A DNA stretch of 53,965 nucleotides from positions 1 to 53,965 of the forward strand of contig JALRBT010000002.1 of assembly GCA_023262255.1 (NCBI GenBank), given 5' to 3'. Below, piece after piece: positions 26,756 through 36,697 of the stretch (position 1 is its first letter; each line of letters begins with the position of its first letter). A program made the position numbers and the translations under genes. The stretch comes from Ilumatobacteraceae bacterium. GTDB taxonomy: Bacteria > Actinomycetota > Acidimicrobiia > Acidimicrobiales > Ilumatobacteraceae. The notes beneath the pieces were generated by a model. The model saw only the letters and a list, made by a program, of their open reading frames with translations. It was not told the DNA's origin and did not search any database.

Positions 26756-28093
26756 GTGACCACGCTCGTCTACGGACTTGCCGTCGCCGGTCGAAGCACC
26801 GCGCGATTCCTTGCGGCGCAGGGCGAGCGACTCATCGTCGCCGACGATCGCGTATCCGAAGAGCACCAGTCGTTTGCAACGTCCATCGGTGCGGAGCTGC
26901 ACCAAGGTCCCGATGCGGCCATGGCCTGCGCGCGGCGGATGGGGGAGTTCGTGCAGGTTGCACCGAGCCCGGGAATTCCCGAGTCGCATCCGATCATCGC
27001 GAGTGCGTTACGAGCCAAGGTGGAACTCGTCTCGGAGATCGAACTCGCGTATCGTAACGAACGGGCCGGCGGTGCACCCCGCCCGATCGTCGCGATCACG
27101 GGAACCGACGGCAAGACCACCACGACGTTGATGGCGGCGGCGATGTTGTCGGCATCGGGTCGGCGGGCCGCCGCGGTGGGCAACACGGAAACTCCTTGGG
27201 TCGAGGCTCTCGACGAAGCACACGATGCCTATGCCGTCGAGTGCTCCAGTTTCCGTCTCCATTACACACGCGACTTTCGAGCCGAGGCCGCAACGTGGCT
27301 CAACCTGGCCCCCGACCATCTTGATTGGCATCGCGACCTCGAGTCGTATCGGCGAGCCAAGGAGCGAATCTGGTGTGCGGCGCGTAGCGGTGACGTCGCG
27401 GTTGCACCGATTCGCGATCAGGCCATCCTGGCAAGCGCACGAAGAACTGCAGCGAGAGTGGTCACGTTCGGACTGAAGAACGCCGATTACCGGGTGGAAA
27501 ACGACGCACTCGTCGGGCCGCACGGTCGCATCGTCGACGTGGGTCAACTCGGTCGCGCATTGCCGCACGATCTGACGAACGCACTGGCGGCGAGTGCGCT
27601 GGTGCTGGAGTCGGGGCTCGGCACGGTGGAAGGTGTCGCCAATGCGTTGGCGCGGTACCAGCACGCGCCGCATCGCATTCAGTTCGTCGCCGAGATCGAC
27701 GGCGTGTCGTACTACAACGACAGCAAGGCCACCAGCCCACACGCCGCACAGGCCGCTCTGACGTCGTTCGACCGAATCGTGCTCATCGCCGGAGGCAAGA
27801 ACAAGGGTCTCGACCTGTCGTCCATGGCCAGTCAGCCGCAACGCATGCGTGCGGTGGTGGCAACCGGCCACTCGGCGGATCTCGTCGCCGAGGCGTTCGC
27901 TGGCGTGTGCACGGTCGTCCGCGCAACCAGCATGGAGGAAGCGGTGCGAGCGGCACAACGGAGCGCAGAACCGGGCGACGTGGTCCTGTTGTCGCCGGGG
28001 TGTACGAGTTACGACTGGTACTCGAATTACGGCGAGCGCGGCGATGACTTCGCGCGGTGCGTCCAAGATCTCACGAAGGAGAAGGCAACATGA
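26756..28093 (+). CDS. murD: UDP-MurNAc-L-Ala-D-Glu synthetase
   Basis: ITGTDGKTTTTLM, NLAPDHLDWH, YYNDSKATSPHA, LIAGGKNKG, LLSPGCTSYDWY; GTG start. Confidence 0.93.
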   Translation: MTTLVYGLAVAGRSTARFLAAQGERLIVADDRVSEEHQSFATSIGAELHQGPDAAMACARRMGEFVQVAPSPGIPESHPIIASALRAKVELVSEIELAYRNERAGGAPRPIVAITGTDGKTTTTLMAAAMLSASGRRAAAVGNTETPWVEALDEAHDAYAVECSSFRLHYTRDFRAEAATWLNLAPDHLDWHRDLESYRRAKERIWCAARSGDVAVAPIRDQAILASARRTAARVVTFGLKNADYRVENDALVGPHGRIVDVGQLGRALPHDLTNALAASALVLESGLGTVEGVANALARYQHAPHRIQFVAEIDGVSYYNDSKATSPHAAQAALTSFDRIVLIAGGKNKGLDLSSMASQPQRMRAVVATGHSADLVAEAFAGVCTVVRATSMEEAVRAAQRSAEPGDVVLLSPGCTSYDWYSNYGERGDDFARCVQDLTKEKAT

Positions 28094-29289
28094 CGACGGT
28101 AAGTGCAGACCCCTCGGGTTCCATCTCGATCCCATCATTGCGCGAACGTCGGCGAGCGGTGCTCGCCGGGCGACGCTTGAGCGGGAACGTCGGTTCCGAA
28201 ACCCAGCCGGGAAAACTCTTCTACGGAATCCTCCTCATCGTCACCGTGTTGGTGGCCCTCGGCCTCGTCATGGTGCTCTCCGCGTCGTCGATCGTGTCAG
28301 TCAACAATGGCGGCTCGGCGTTCACCATGTTCCTCAAACAATTGATGTGGGCGTTCTTTGGAGTGATCGTGGCGTTGGGCACCTATCGGATGCCGTACCG
28401 CGCGTGGCAGCGACTCAACAAGCCGATGCTCACCTTCGTCATCGGATTGAACCTGTTGCCATTGAGTCCGCTCGGCATCACCGTGAACGGTGCGCGGGCA
28501 TGGGTGGAGATGGGGCCGATCAGATTCCAGCCCTCCGAATTGCTCAAGTTTGCCCTCATCATCTACCTCACGAACAACCTGGGTCGTCGTCAGCGCGAAC
28601 TCACCGATTTCAAGCGCACGTTCCGTCCGGCGGTGTTTGCGTGGCTGGTGGCGGCCGGACTTGCCATGGTGCAGAGCGATCTCGGGGCGGCCATCGTCCT
28701 GTCGGGGATTGCCTTCACGGTGTTGTACATGGCTGGTTGCCCGGTGCGGTGGATCGGGGTGACCGCAGTCGGTGCTGCGTTACTTGGTGTCGGATACGTC
28801 CTCACCTCGGCATCTCGCCAGAGTCGCTGGACGGCCTTCCTCGACATCGAAGGAAATCGTGAGCACACCAGTTACCAGGTGTGGCAGTCGATCATCAGTA
28901 TCTCCAATGGCGGCATGCTGGGTGTCGGGCCCGGGGCTGGCACCAGCAAATGGGGATACGTGCCGCTCGCCCACAGTGACTTCATCTTCACGGTGATTGC
29001 GGAGGAATTCGGTTTGTTCGGGTCCACCCTCGTAATCGGGGGATTCTTCCTGCTCACGTTCTTCGGCTTCGTCGTGGCGATGCGCGCGCCCGACTATTCC
29101 GGTGCGCTCCTGGCCGCGGGAATCACGGTGTGGTTCGCCGTTCAGGCGCTCATCAACATCGGCGGTGTGGTCGGTGTCATTCCGGTCACCGGCTTGACGC
29201 TGCCACTGATCTCCTACGGCGGAAGTTCGCTCCTCATCACGTTGGGTGCTGCCGGGTTGCTGCTGAACATTGCGCGAAAGGTTTCGTGA
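28090..29289 (+). CDS. ftsW: SEDS glycosyltransferase FtsW
   Basis: Polytopic; NGARAWVEMGPIRFQPSELLK, HSDFIFTVIAEEFG, GLTLPLISYGGSSL. Confidence 0.95.
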   Translation: MTTVSADPSGSISIPSLRERRRAVLAGRRLSGNVGSETQPGKLFYGILLIVTVLVALGLVMVLSASSIVSVNNGGSAFTMFLKQLMWAFFGVIVALGTYRMPYRAWQRLNKPMLTFVIGLNLLPLSPLGITVNGARAWVEMGPIRFQPSELLKFALIIYLTNNLGRRQRELTDFKRTFRPAVFAWLVAAGLAMVQSDLGAAIVLSGIAFTVLYMAGCPVRWIGVTAVGAALLGVGYVLTSASRQSRWTAFLDIEGNREHTSYQVWQSIISISNGGMLGVGPGAGTSKWGYVPLAHSDFIFTVIAEEFGLFGSTLVIGGFFLLTFFGFVVAMRAPDYSGALLAAGITVWFAVQALINIGGVVGVIPVTGLTLPLISYGGSSLLITLGAAGLLLNIARKVS

Positions 29290-29335
29290 CCGCCCGACGC
29301 GGCCACGGCACAGCGGTAGCGTTCGACGCAGTCTC

Positions 29336-30484
29336 GTGACGACAGCGAACATCCCTTCGTCGCCCAAAGTCTTTGCCGTCATCGCCGGCGGCGGAACCGC
29401 GGGCCACATCGTTCCTGCACTGGCGATTGCCGAGCAGTTGGTCGGCGGCGGTCGGGCGCCGCGGTCCATTGCATTCGTGGCGTCGCAGCGCTCCAGCGAT
29501 GTCCAACTGCTGGCCGGAACCGAACATCCACGTCTCCTGCTCAACGTCGATGGTCTACAGCGGAGCCTGAAGCCGGGCGCGGTGTGGCGCACGATGCTTG
29601 CCGCTCCCAAGATGGTCGTGGCAACGGCGCGGGCCACGAGGCAACTTCGACGTTGGCAGCCTCGAGTGGTGGTGAGTGTCGGCGGCTTCGCGAGCGAACC
29701 TGCCGTGCGTGCCGCGGGTGCGCTGCGAATACCCGTCGTCGTGGTGAGTTACGACCGGCATCCCGGACTGGCCACGCGTCGTCAAGCCCGCAAGGCGGTC
29801 GCGGTAGCGGCGGCGTTCGCAGGTTCGACGCTTCCCGGGGCGGTGCACACTGGCGCACCCGTACGAAGCGACGTGCGCCAACTCGCGCGCGACGCCGCCG
29901 TAACCGCCTCCCAACGCGCACGGGCCGCATCCGTCTTCGGGATCGATCCAGCCCGACGAATCGTGGTGGTCATGGGTGGTTCGCTCGGGTCGCGCGTCAT
30001 CAACGACGCCATCGAGCGGTTCGTGCAGAAGCACTCCGCGCGAACGGACCTTGCGGTGCTGCATTTGGTGGGTGAGCGCTACATGAGCGAGTCGCCCCCA
30101 TCTCCCGCCGGTGCCAGCCTGCAAAACGTCCGCCGCGCACGCCATGATGTGATGGCCGATGTGTGGCAGATTGCCGACGTAGTGGTGTGCCGCGCCGGCG
30201 CGAGCACGATCGCCGAACTGGTGACGGTTGGCTGCGCCGCGCTGATCATTCCATGGGCTCAGGCAGCCGACGACCACCAACGTCTCAATGCGCACTGGCT
30301 GGGTACGAACGGGGCGGCACTCGTCCTCGAGGAGACGGACCTCGAGTTGCAGTTCGACCGACGATTGCTGGGCATCATCGACGATGATGCCCAGCGCGAA
30401 CGGCTGCAGGCGGCGTCACGTGCATTGGGCGAGTTGAATCGGTCCGCGGCAATCGGCTCGCTCATCGAATCGGTGGCGCAATGA
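29336..30484 (+). CDS. murG: UDP-GlcNAc transferase MurG
   Basis: AGGGTAGHIVPALAIAEQL, VVSVGGFASEPAVRAA, VMGGSLGSRVIND, VCRAGASTIAEL; start uncertain. Confidence 0.94.
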   Translation: MTTANIPSSPKVFAVIAGGGTAGHIVPALAIAEQLVGGGRAPRSIAFVASQRSSDVQLLAGTEHPRLLLNVDGLQRSLKPGAVWRTMLAAPKMVVATARATRQLRRWQPRVVVSVGGFASEPAVRAAGALRIPVVVVSYDRHPGLATRRQARKAVAVAAAFAGSTLPGAVHTGAPVRSDVRQLARDAAVTASQRARAASVFGIDPARRIVVVMGGSLGSRVINDAIERFVQKHSARTDLAVLHLVGERYMSESPPSPAGASLQNVRRARHDVMADVWQIADVVVCRAGASTIAELVTVGCAALIIPWAQAADDHQRLNAHWLGTNGAALVLEETDLELQFDRRLLGIIDDDAQRERLQAASRALGELNRSAAIGSLIESVAQ

Positions 30485-31866
30485 CGCATCCGGGTCGAAT
30501 CCACATCGTGGGTGTCGGCGGCCCGGGCACGAGCGCCATCGCCATCGTCCTTGCCGAGATGGGTGTGGTGGTGTCGGGGAGCGACGTTCGCGAGTCGCCG
30601 GTGCTGGAGCGATTGCGTGCCCGCGGCGTGCGTGTCAACGTTCCGCACGACCCGACGTCGATACTCGGTTGCGACGTCGTGACGCATTCCGCCGCCGTAC
30701 GAAGTGGAAACGTGGAGTTACGTGCGGCGACCGACGCGAACGTTCCGGTGTGGACGCGAGCCACGATGCTCGCATGGATTACTCGTCAGCGACCAACGAT
30801 CGCCGTTGCCGGCACGCACGGAAAGACCACCACCACCACGTTGCTGACCTTGGCACTGCGTCAGGCGGGAATGGACCCCGGATACCTGATCGGGGCCGAC
30901 GTTCCCCAGTTGGACCAGAGCGCACACTGGGGACGGGACATGTTCGTCGTTGAAGCCGACGAGAGCGATTCCAGTCATCTGGCGATAGCACCTCAGGCCG
31001 GCATCCTCACCAACGTGGACGTCGACCATCTCGATGAGCACGGATCCTTCGACGGCATCGTGGACTCGTTCGACCGATACCTCGGGGCGATTCCCGGTGC
31101 CAAGGTCGTATGCGGGGACGATCCGCACGCACTGCGCCTCGCCCGCATGCACGCGGCGCGCACCTACGGAGTGAATGCGGCCGATGGCAGCGCGCTCGAC
31201 GTCACTGCGACCGACCTGCACTTTGCCGACGGCGCCACCACGTTCGTAGTGCACTCGCCGTGGGGTCGGGCGAACGTGTCGATTCCGCTTCGTGGTGTTC
31301 ACAACGTTCGCAATTGTCTGGCAGCGATCACGATGGCGGGAGAGTTCGGTGTGGAACCGTGGGTGGCGGCCGCTGCATTCGGTGATTTCGCAGGGGTGAA
31401 ACGACGGTTCGAGACTCGCGCCACACATGGCGGGGCGACCTTCGTCGATGACTACGCGCACCTGCCCGCGGAGATCGCGGCCGTGCTCGCGGGTGTGCGA
31501 GCGGATCGTTGCGGGTGGAAGCGTGTCGTGGCGGTGTTCCAGCCGAACCGGTTCAACCGCATGGCGGTGATGTCAGAAACGTACCGCGATGCATTCGTCG
31601 ATGCCGATGTCGTCTTCATCACCGACGTGTATGCATCGGGAACCGAGCGAATCGACGGCGTCACGGGGGAGTTGGTGGTCGATGCCGTTCGTGCCGCCCA
31701 TCCGACGCTGCGCGTGGAATGGTGTGCCCAACGTGCCGACTTGGTGGATTTCGTCGCCAAGGAAGTTCGCGACGGTGACATCTGCATCTCCATGGGCTGC
31801 GGCGACATCGAAACATTCCCCGACGAGGTGGTGGCCCGTCGGCGAGACTTGACACGTGCCAACTGA
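30481..31866 (+). CDS. murC: UDP-MurNAc-L-Ala ligase
   Basis: IHIVGVGGPGTSAIA, VAGTHGKTTTTTLL, VEADESDSS, DDYAHLPAEI. Confidence 0.94.
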   Translation: MTHPGRIHIVGVGGPGTSAIAIVLAEMGVVVSGSDVRESPVLERLRARGVRVNVPHDPTSILGCDVVTHSAAVRSGNVELRAATDANVPVWTRATMLAWITRQRPTIAVAGTHGKTTTTTLLTLALRQAGMDPGYLIGADVPQLDQSAHWGRDMFVVEADESDSSHLAIAPQAGILTNVDVDHLDEHGSFDGIVDSFDRYLGAIPGAKVVCGDDPHALRLARMHAARTYGVNAADGSALDVTATDLHFADGATTFVVHSPWGRANVSIPLRGVHNVRNCLAAITMAGEFGVEPWVAAAAFGDFAGVKRRFETRATHGGATFVDDYAHLPAEIAAVLAGVRADRCGWKRVVAVFQPNRFNRMAVMSETYRDAFVDADVVFITDVYASGTERIDGVTGELVVDAVRAAHPTLRVEWCAQRADLVDFVAKEVRDGDICISMGCGDIETFPDEVVARRRDLTRAN

Positions 31867-34033
31867 CGACACGGACGTCGTGGCCCGCCAGCGGCGGGCG
31901 CTCGATCGGCTCGGCATCCTGCTCGGGCCGCGGGTTCGTCGGGACGTTTCGTTGGCCCAGTTCACCACGTACAAGGTGGGTGGACCGGCCCGCTTGTTCT
32001 TGAAGGCGCGTTCGATCGACGATTTGCACGCCGTCAGCAATGCCCTGCGCGAGCAGAGAGTGCCACTGCTCGTCATCGGACGAGGAAGCAACCTGTTGAT
32101 CGCCGACGAGGGTTTCGACGGCCTCGTCGTGATGCTCGGGGAATTCGCCGAGGACATCACGTGGCCGGAGCGACCGGCAGTCCCGCGAGTGGTGGCAGGG
32201 GGAGCGGTGGCACTTCCCGTTCTTGCCCGCCAGAGTGCGGCGCGGGGCTTGACGGGTTTCGAGTGGGGAGTCGGGGTGCCCGGTTCGGTGGGCGGTGCCG
32301 TGCGAATGAACGCCGGTGGTCATGGCTCCGACATCGCGTCCAGTGTGGAGAGCGTGAAGGTGTTCGACCTGGCAAAGGGCATCGTGGCAAACGTGAAGGC
32401 CGATGATCTCGGCCTGCGATTCCGCGGCAGCGACGTGCGTGCGCATCACGTGGTGCTCTCGGCATCGTTCGCGTTGAGTTGGGGGGATCAGATGGCCAGC
32501 GAGAAGGAGATCTCCGAGATCGTGCGCTGGCGACGTGAGCGGCAGCCCGGTGGACACAACGCCGGTTCGGTGTTCGTGAATCCGGAACCCGACGGTGGAT
32601 CGGCGGGTGCCATCATCGATCGCCTGGGGTTGCGTGGACTGCGAATCGGTAGTGCCGAGGTGTCGGAGAAGCACGCGAACTTCATCCAGTGCGATCCCGA
32701 CGGGAGTGCGCACGACGTTGCCGAGCTCATGGCGCACGTGCGTTCACGCGTTTACGACGAATTGGGAATCGACTTGCGCAGCGAAGTTCGACTCGTCGGA
32801 TTCGATCCGGACGTCGCACGTGATGCAGGAGCACAAGTAGGAGGGGAGTACGACGCCACCGACGGATCCGCCCGCACGCCGACCAAGTTGGATGACAAAT
32901 TCGGCCCACTCTCACCCGACGACACGCTCGGTGCGGTCACGATTGCGCCACCACTCCCACCGGAGGCCGTGGCCGAATTGGAGGAACTCTTCGGCGCGCC
33001 GGGTGCGGCGTCCCGATCGGACGCCACACCGAGCGACGGGTCGTCGCGCGGATCGCAAGACGACCACGCGGGTGCCGACACGCCCGTCGCCGAGGTGGTC
33101 GATATCTCCACGGCCGCACAGTTGCGCACCGCCCAGGATGCTGCAGCCGGGGTTCCGGTGGTGATCGACGACTCCGATCACTTGTTGCCGCACGAGCGCA
33201 CCGAAGGGTCGGCGTCACTGACCCTGGATCCGACCAGCCCGTATGCCGATCCATCCGCATCGCTGGGTGCCACGACGTTGGCGGACGTCATCGTCGACGA
33301 ACGAATCGGCCGACGTGCATGGTGGAGGCGGTTCGTGCGCCGACGCATCTCGCCACTCGCCGGTTTCGGCATGCTCATCGGCGTCTTCGCGCTCACGCTG
33401 GTGGTGCTCGCCTCACCACTGTTCGGCGTCCGTCGAATCGAGGTAACCGGCGTAACGTACGCCGATCCGACGTTGTTGGAGAGCGTGACCGACTCCTTGC
33501 GCGGGGCGAGCGTATTCACCGCCGACTTGGACGGCGCGCAACGGCGACTCGAAGGCGACCCGTGGGTGGCTCGAGCGCGATTGTCGTGGTACCTGCCGAA
33601 CCGTGTCACGATCGAGGTCGACGAGCGAGTCGCGGTCGCCTGGTTCGTCGGCGTGGACAATCGGGCCCGTGTACTCGACTTCGAAGGTCGCGTTCTGGCG
33701 GTGTTGGACGGGCAGCCCACACAGTTCATGAAGATCGAGGGTGTGGGGCCGAATCTGCCCCCGGGAACCGTACCTTCGTTGGTGTATCAGGCGGCCGCAC
33801 AACTGGCGGTTTCGCTGCCAGAATCACTCGCACCGCGGGTCAAGCACGTCACGGTGAGTGGACCCGAGTCGCTCGGGTTCACGCTGAAATCCGGCACCGA
33901 GGTGACCCTCGGAGCCCCGACGGACATCCGGAACAAGCTCATCAGCGTGCTGACCGTGCTCAATCAGCAGAACGTCGACTTCATCACCGGCATCGATGTA
34001 TCGGCTGGACAGCCCGTGGTGAAGAACGACTAG
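31856..34033 (+). CDS. MurB-FtsQ fusion: UDP-MurNAc dehydrogenase + disordered linker + TM + POTRA/FtsQ
   Basis: N-term TYKVGGPARLFLK, GRGSNLLIAD, GVPGSVGGAVRMNAG, NAGSVFVNP, SEKHANFI; C-term WWRRFVRRR-TM, FGVRRIEVTGVTYADPTLLESV...GDPWVARARLSWYLPNRVTIEVDERVAVAW; no stop in 725 codons. Confidence 0.9.
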   Translation: MPTDDTDVVARQRRALDRLGILLGPRVRRDVSLAQFTTYKVGGPARLFLKARSIDDLHAVSNALREQRVPLLVIGRGSNLLIADEGFDGLVVMLGEFAEDITWPERPAVPRVVAGGAVALPVLARQSAARGLTGFEWGVGVPGSVGGAVRMNAGGHGSDIASSVESVKVFDLAKGIVANVKADDLGLRFRGSDVRAHHVVLSASFALSWGDQMASEKEISEIVRWRRERQPGGHNAGSVFVNPEPDGGSAGAIIDRLGLRGLRIGSAEVSEKHANFIQCDPDGSAHDVAELMAHVRSRVYDELGIDLRSEVRLVGFDPDVARDAGAQVGGEYDATDGSARTPTKLDDKFGPLSPDDTLGAVTIAPPLPPEAVAELEELFGAPGAASRSDATPSDGSSRGSQDDHAGADTPVAEVVDISTAAQLRTAQDAAAGVPVVIDDSDHLLPHERTEGSASLTLDPTSPYADPSASLGATTLADVIVDERIGRRAWWRRFVRRRISPLAGFGMLIGVFALTLVVLASPLFGVRRIEVTGVTYADPTLLESVTDSLRGASVFTADLDGAQRRLEGDPWVARARLSWYLPNRVTIEVDERVAVAWFVGVDNRARVLDFEGRVLAVLDGQPTQFMKIEGVGPNLPPGTVPSLVYQAAAQLAVSLPESLAPRVKHVTVSGPESLGFTLKSGTEVTLGAPTDIRNKLISVLTVLNQQNVDFITGIDVSAGQPVVKND

Positions 34034-34049
34034 TGTGCCTTCGGTAGAG

Positions 34050-34068
34050 GTTGAGCCTCATGCTCAAC
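34050..34068 (+). promoter_or_regulatory. 7-bp perfect hairpin upstream of ftsZ start
   Basis: GTTGAGC-CTCAT-GCTCAAC between ftsQ stop and ftsZ SD (gggggtga). Confidence 0.5.
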
Positions 34069-34086
34069 TTGGGGGTGAGACACAAC

Positions 34087-35196
34087 ATGCCGAGCAACTC
34101 GCAAAACACGCCGATTGCGGTCATCAAGGTCGTGGGTATCGGCGGCGGAGGAGTGAATGCCGTCAATCGAATGATCGATGCCGGATTGCGAGGAGTCGAT
34201 TTCGTCGCCATCAACACCGATGCGCAAGCGCTCATCATGAGCGATGCGAGTTACAAGATCGATATCGGTCGGGAACTCACTCGAGGTCTCGGCGCAGGTA
34301 GCGACCCGGAAATCGGTCGCGAAGCCGCCGAAGCCCATCGCGACGAGATACAAGAACATCTCGCCAGTGCCGACATGGTGTTCATCACCGCCGGTGAAGG
34401 CGGCGGCACCGGTACCGGAGCCGCACCGGTGGTGGCCGAAATCGCCAAGGCCGAGGGAGCACTCACGATCGGCATCGTGACGCGACCATTCAGTTTTGAA
34501 GGGCGTCGCCGTTCGGTGCAGGCCGACCAGGGAATCGCCAAGTTGAAGGAGAAGGTGGACACGCTGATCGTGATTCCGAACGAGAAGCTGCTGTCGATCG
34601 CCACCGACAAGACCACGCTGCTGGATGCATTCAAGAAGGCCGACGAAGTACTCATGCAGGGTGTTTCGGGAATCACCGGCATCATCACCACACCGGGTCT
34701 CATCAACACCGACTTTGCCGACGTGAAAACCATCCTCGCGAACGCGGGATCGTCGTTGATGGGTATCGGTGTCGCCAGCGGCGACAAGCGCGCGGCGAAC
34801 GCGGCGATCGCGGCGATCACGTCGCCGATGCTCGAGGCGGCCATCGAAGGTGCACGCGGAATCCTGCTGAACGTCGCTGGTCCGTCGGACATGAGCCTTT
34901 TCGAACTGAACGAGGCTGCAGAGACGGTGCAACGCGTGGCCCACCAGGACGCCAACATCATCCTCGGAACGGTGATCGACGACGACCTAGGCGACGAGGT
35001 TCGCGTTACGGTCATCGCCTCGGGATTCGAACGCTGGGACGCCGGCGCCGGCCGGATCGGTAACCGCGTCGACGCCACATCGACTCGGGGGGACGCACGT
35101 CCGGAAGCGGGCAAGGGCAGTTCGCGTCTGCGTGAAATCTTCGGAACTGACGACGGCGACGACGACGATCTCGACGTGCCCGATTTTCTGAAGTAA
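34087..35196 (+). CDS. ftsZ: Cell division GTPase FtsZ
   Basis: [39 protein letters not shown]-terminal [13 protein letters not shown] supports ATG 34087. Confidence 0.97.
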   Translation: MPSNSQNTPIAVIKVVGIGGGGVNAVNRMIDAGLRGVDFVAINTDAQALIMSDASYKIDIGRELTRGLGAGSDPEIGREAAEAHRDEIQEHLASADMVFITAGEGGGTGTGAAPVVAEIAKAEGALTIGIVTRPFSFEGRRRSVQADQGIAKLKEKVDTLIVIPNEKLLSIATDKTTLLDAFKKADEVLMQGVSGITGIITTPGLINTDFADVKTILANAGSSLMGIGVASGDKRAANAAIAAITSPMLEAAIEGARGILLNVAGPSDMSLFELNEAAETVQRVAHQDANIILGTVIDDDLGDEVRVTVIASGFERWDAGAGRIGNRVDATSTRGDARPEAGKGSSRLREIFGTDDGDDDDLDVPDFLK

Positions 35197-35206
35197 CCAC
35201 AGTTCG

Positions 35207-35878
35207 TTGGACGAGTCGGCGGTTGCAGACCGACTGGCGGAACTTCGTCGTGTCGTGAACGCCGGGGCCACGCGTGGCCCGGTCACGATTTGCGCGGTGA
35301 CGAAGGGATTCGGAGCCGATGTCGTCGCGTTGGCTCAGCGACTCGGATGCGATGCAATCGGGGAGAACTATGCCCAGGAGGTGACCGCCAAGATTGCCAC
35401 GGTGGGAACGGACCATCCGCCGGTCCATTTCATCGGACGATTGCAGTCCAACAAGGTGCGTTCGTTGGTCGGGGTGGTCACCGTGTGGCAGAGCGTCGAT
35501 CGTGAGTCCATCGTGGACGAGCTCGCCAAGCGCAGTCCCGGAGCACACGTCTACATACAGGTCAATGCCACGTCTGAAGCCGACAAGGGTGGTTGTGAGC
35601 CCGAAGATGCGTCCGGATTGGTCGAGCGGGCCCGGCGGGCAGGACTCATCGTGGACGGACTCATGACCGTTGGACCCACGGACGGGAATCCTCGACGAAC
35701 TCGAGACGCATTCGCGATGGTCCGTCGGTTGGCCGATGTCGTCGGCGTGGTCGGTTGCTCGATGGGGATGTCGGGCGATGTGGCGATCGCCCTCGAGGAA
35801 GGTTCCACCATGGTGAGGGTGGGGTCGGCGCTCTTCGGAGAGCGTCCGTCAGCCACCGGTAGCCCTGAGGTAATCTGA
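35207..35878 (+). CDS. YggS/PLP homeostasis protein family
   Basis: TICAVTKGF, IGENYAQE, HFIGRLQSNKV, CSMGMSGDVAIALEEGSTMVRVGSALFG; TTG start. Confidence 0.9.
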   Translation: MDESAVADRLAELRRVVNAGATRGPVTICAVTKGFGADVVALAQRLGCDAIGENYAQEVTAKIATVGTDHPPVHFIGRLQSNKVRSLVGVVTVWQSVDRESIVDELAKRSPGAHVYIQVNATSEADKGGCEPEDASGLVERARRAGLIVDGLMTVGPTDGNPRRTRDAFAMVRRLADVVGVVGCSMGMSGDVAIALEEGSTMVRVGSALFGERPSATGSPEVI

Positions 35879-35883
35879 GCCAT

Positions 35884-36387
35884 ATGTCAATGTTCCGTCG
35901 GGCCATGGAATATCTGGGACTCGGTGCCGACGAGGTCTACGACGACAGCGATCAATCGGTGCGAGCGCGTCGACCGGTACGCGGGCGTGCCGAAATGGTC
36001 GACGAGGAGTACGACGACGAAGACATCGAAGAGGACTACGAAGACGTTGCTCCTCCGGTTCGTCGCGCGCGAGCACGCGACGACTCCGGTGTCACCGTGC
36101 GGGGTCCGGTCGGCCAGCCGCAGAAGAACGTGAAGCCTCTGGATTCCGCGACGGTCGAACCCGTAACGCTCAAGCCGACCAGCTACGGCCATTGCAAGGA
36201 GATTGCCGAGCGCTTCAAGAGCGGCCAGCCCGTCATCATGAACATGATCGCCACTGATCCCGAGGAGGGTCGTCGAATCATCGACTTCGTTTCCGGCTTG
36301 GCGTTCGGACTCAACGGTTCGCTCGAGCGCATCTCGCGCGGTGTGTTTCGCATCACTCCCAATGGTGTGCGAATTCCCCGCGACTGA
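35884..36387 (+). CDS. sepF: SepF, FtsZ membrane anchor
   Basis: N-terminal amphipathic MSMFRRAMEYLGL; acidic linker; C-terminal RRIIDFVSGLAFGLNGSLERISRGVFRITPNGV. Confidence 0.93.
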   Translation: MSMFRRAMEYLGLGADEVYDDSDQSVRARRPVRGRAEMVDEEYDDEDIEEDYEDVAPPVRRARARDDSGVTVRGPVGQPQKNVKPLDSATVEPVTLKPTSYGHCKEIAERFKSGQPVIMNMIATDPEEGRRIIDFVSGLAFGLNGSLERISRGVFRITPNGVRIPRD

Positions 36388-36438
36388 TCGACGAGCACGA
36401 CATCGCATCGCCGTGTTGAATGGAGGAGGACCCCACCC

Positions 36439-36684
36439 ATGATTTCCCAGCTCATCTCCCTGTACACCTTCGTCATCTTCGTGCGAATCATCCTCAGTTG
36501 GTTCCCCAACTCGAGTGGTGGTGCGTTGTCGTCGGTGAATCGCGTGCTGTACCAAATCACCGAGCCGGTGCTGGGTCCTGCCCGTCGGATCATTCCCACC
36601 ATCGGACCGCTCGATATCTCCCCGATCGTGGTGGTGTTCGCCCTCGGATTCGTACAGCGAATGCTGGCCTCCGCGGGGCTGTGA
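36439..36684 (+). CDS. YggT family membrane protein
   Basis: RIILSWFPN...[40 protein letters not shown]. Confidence 0.9.
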   Translation: MISQLISLYTFVIFVRIILSWFPNSSGGALSSVNRVLYQITEPVLGPARRIIPTIGPLDISPIVVVFALGFVQRMLASAGL

Positions 36685-36697
36685 GCGTCGCCGTCTG

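Noticed and set aside
25932-26759. 275-aa plus-strand ORF overlapping mraY in another frame
   Set aside because: Arg/His/Gly-rich shadow ORF of mraY without domain signature.
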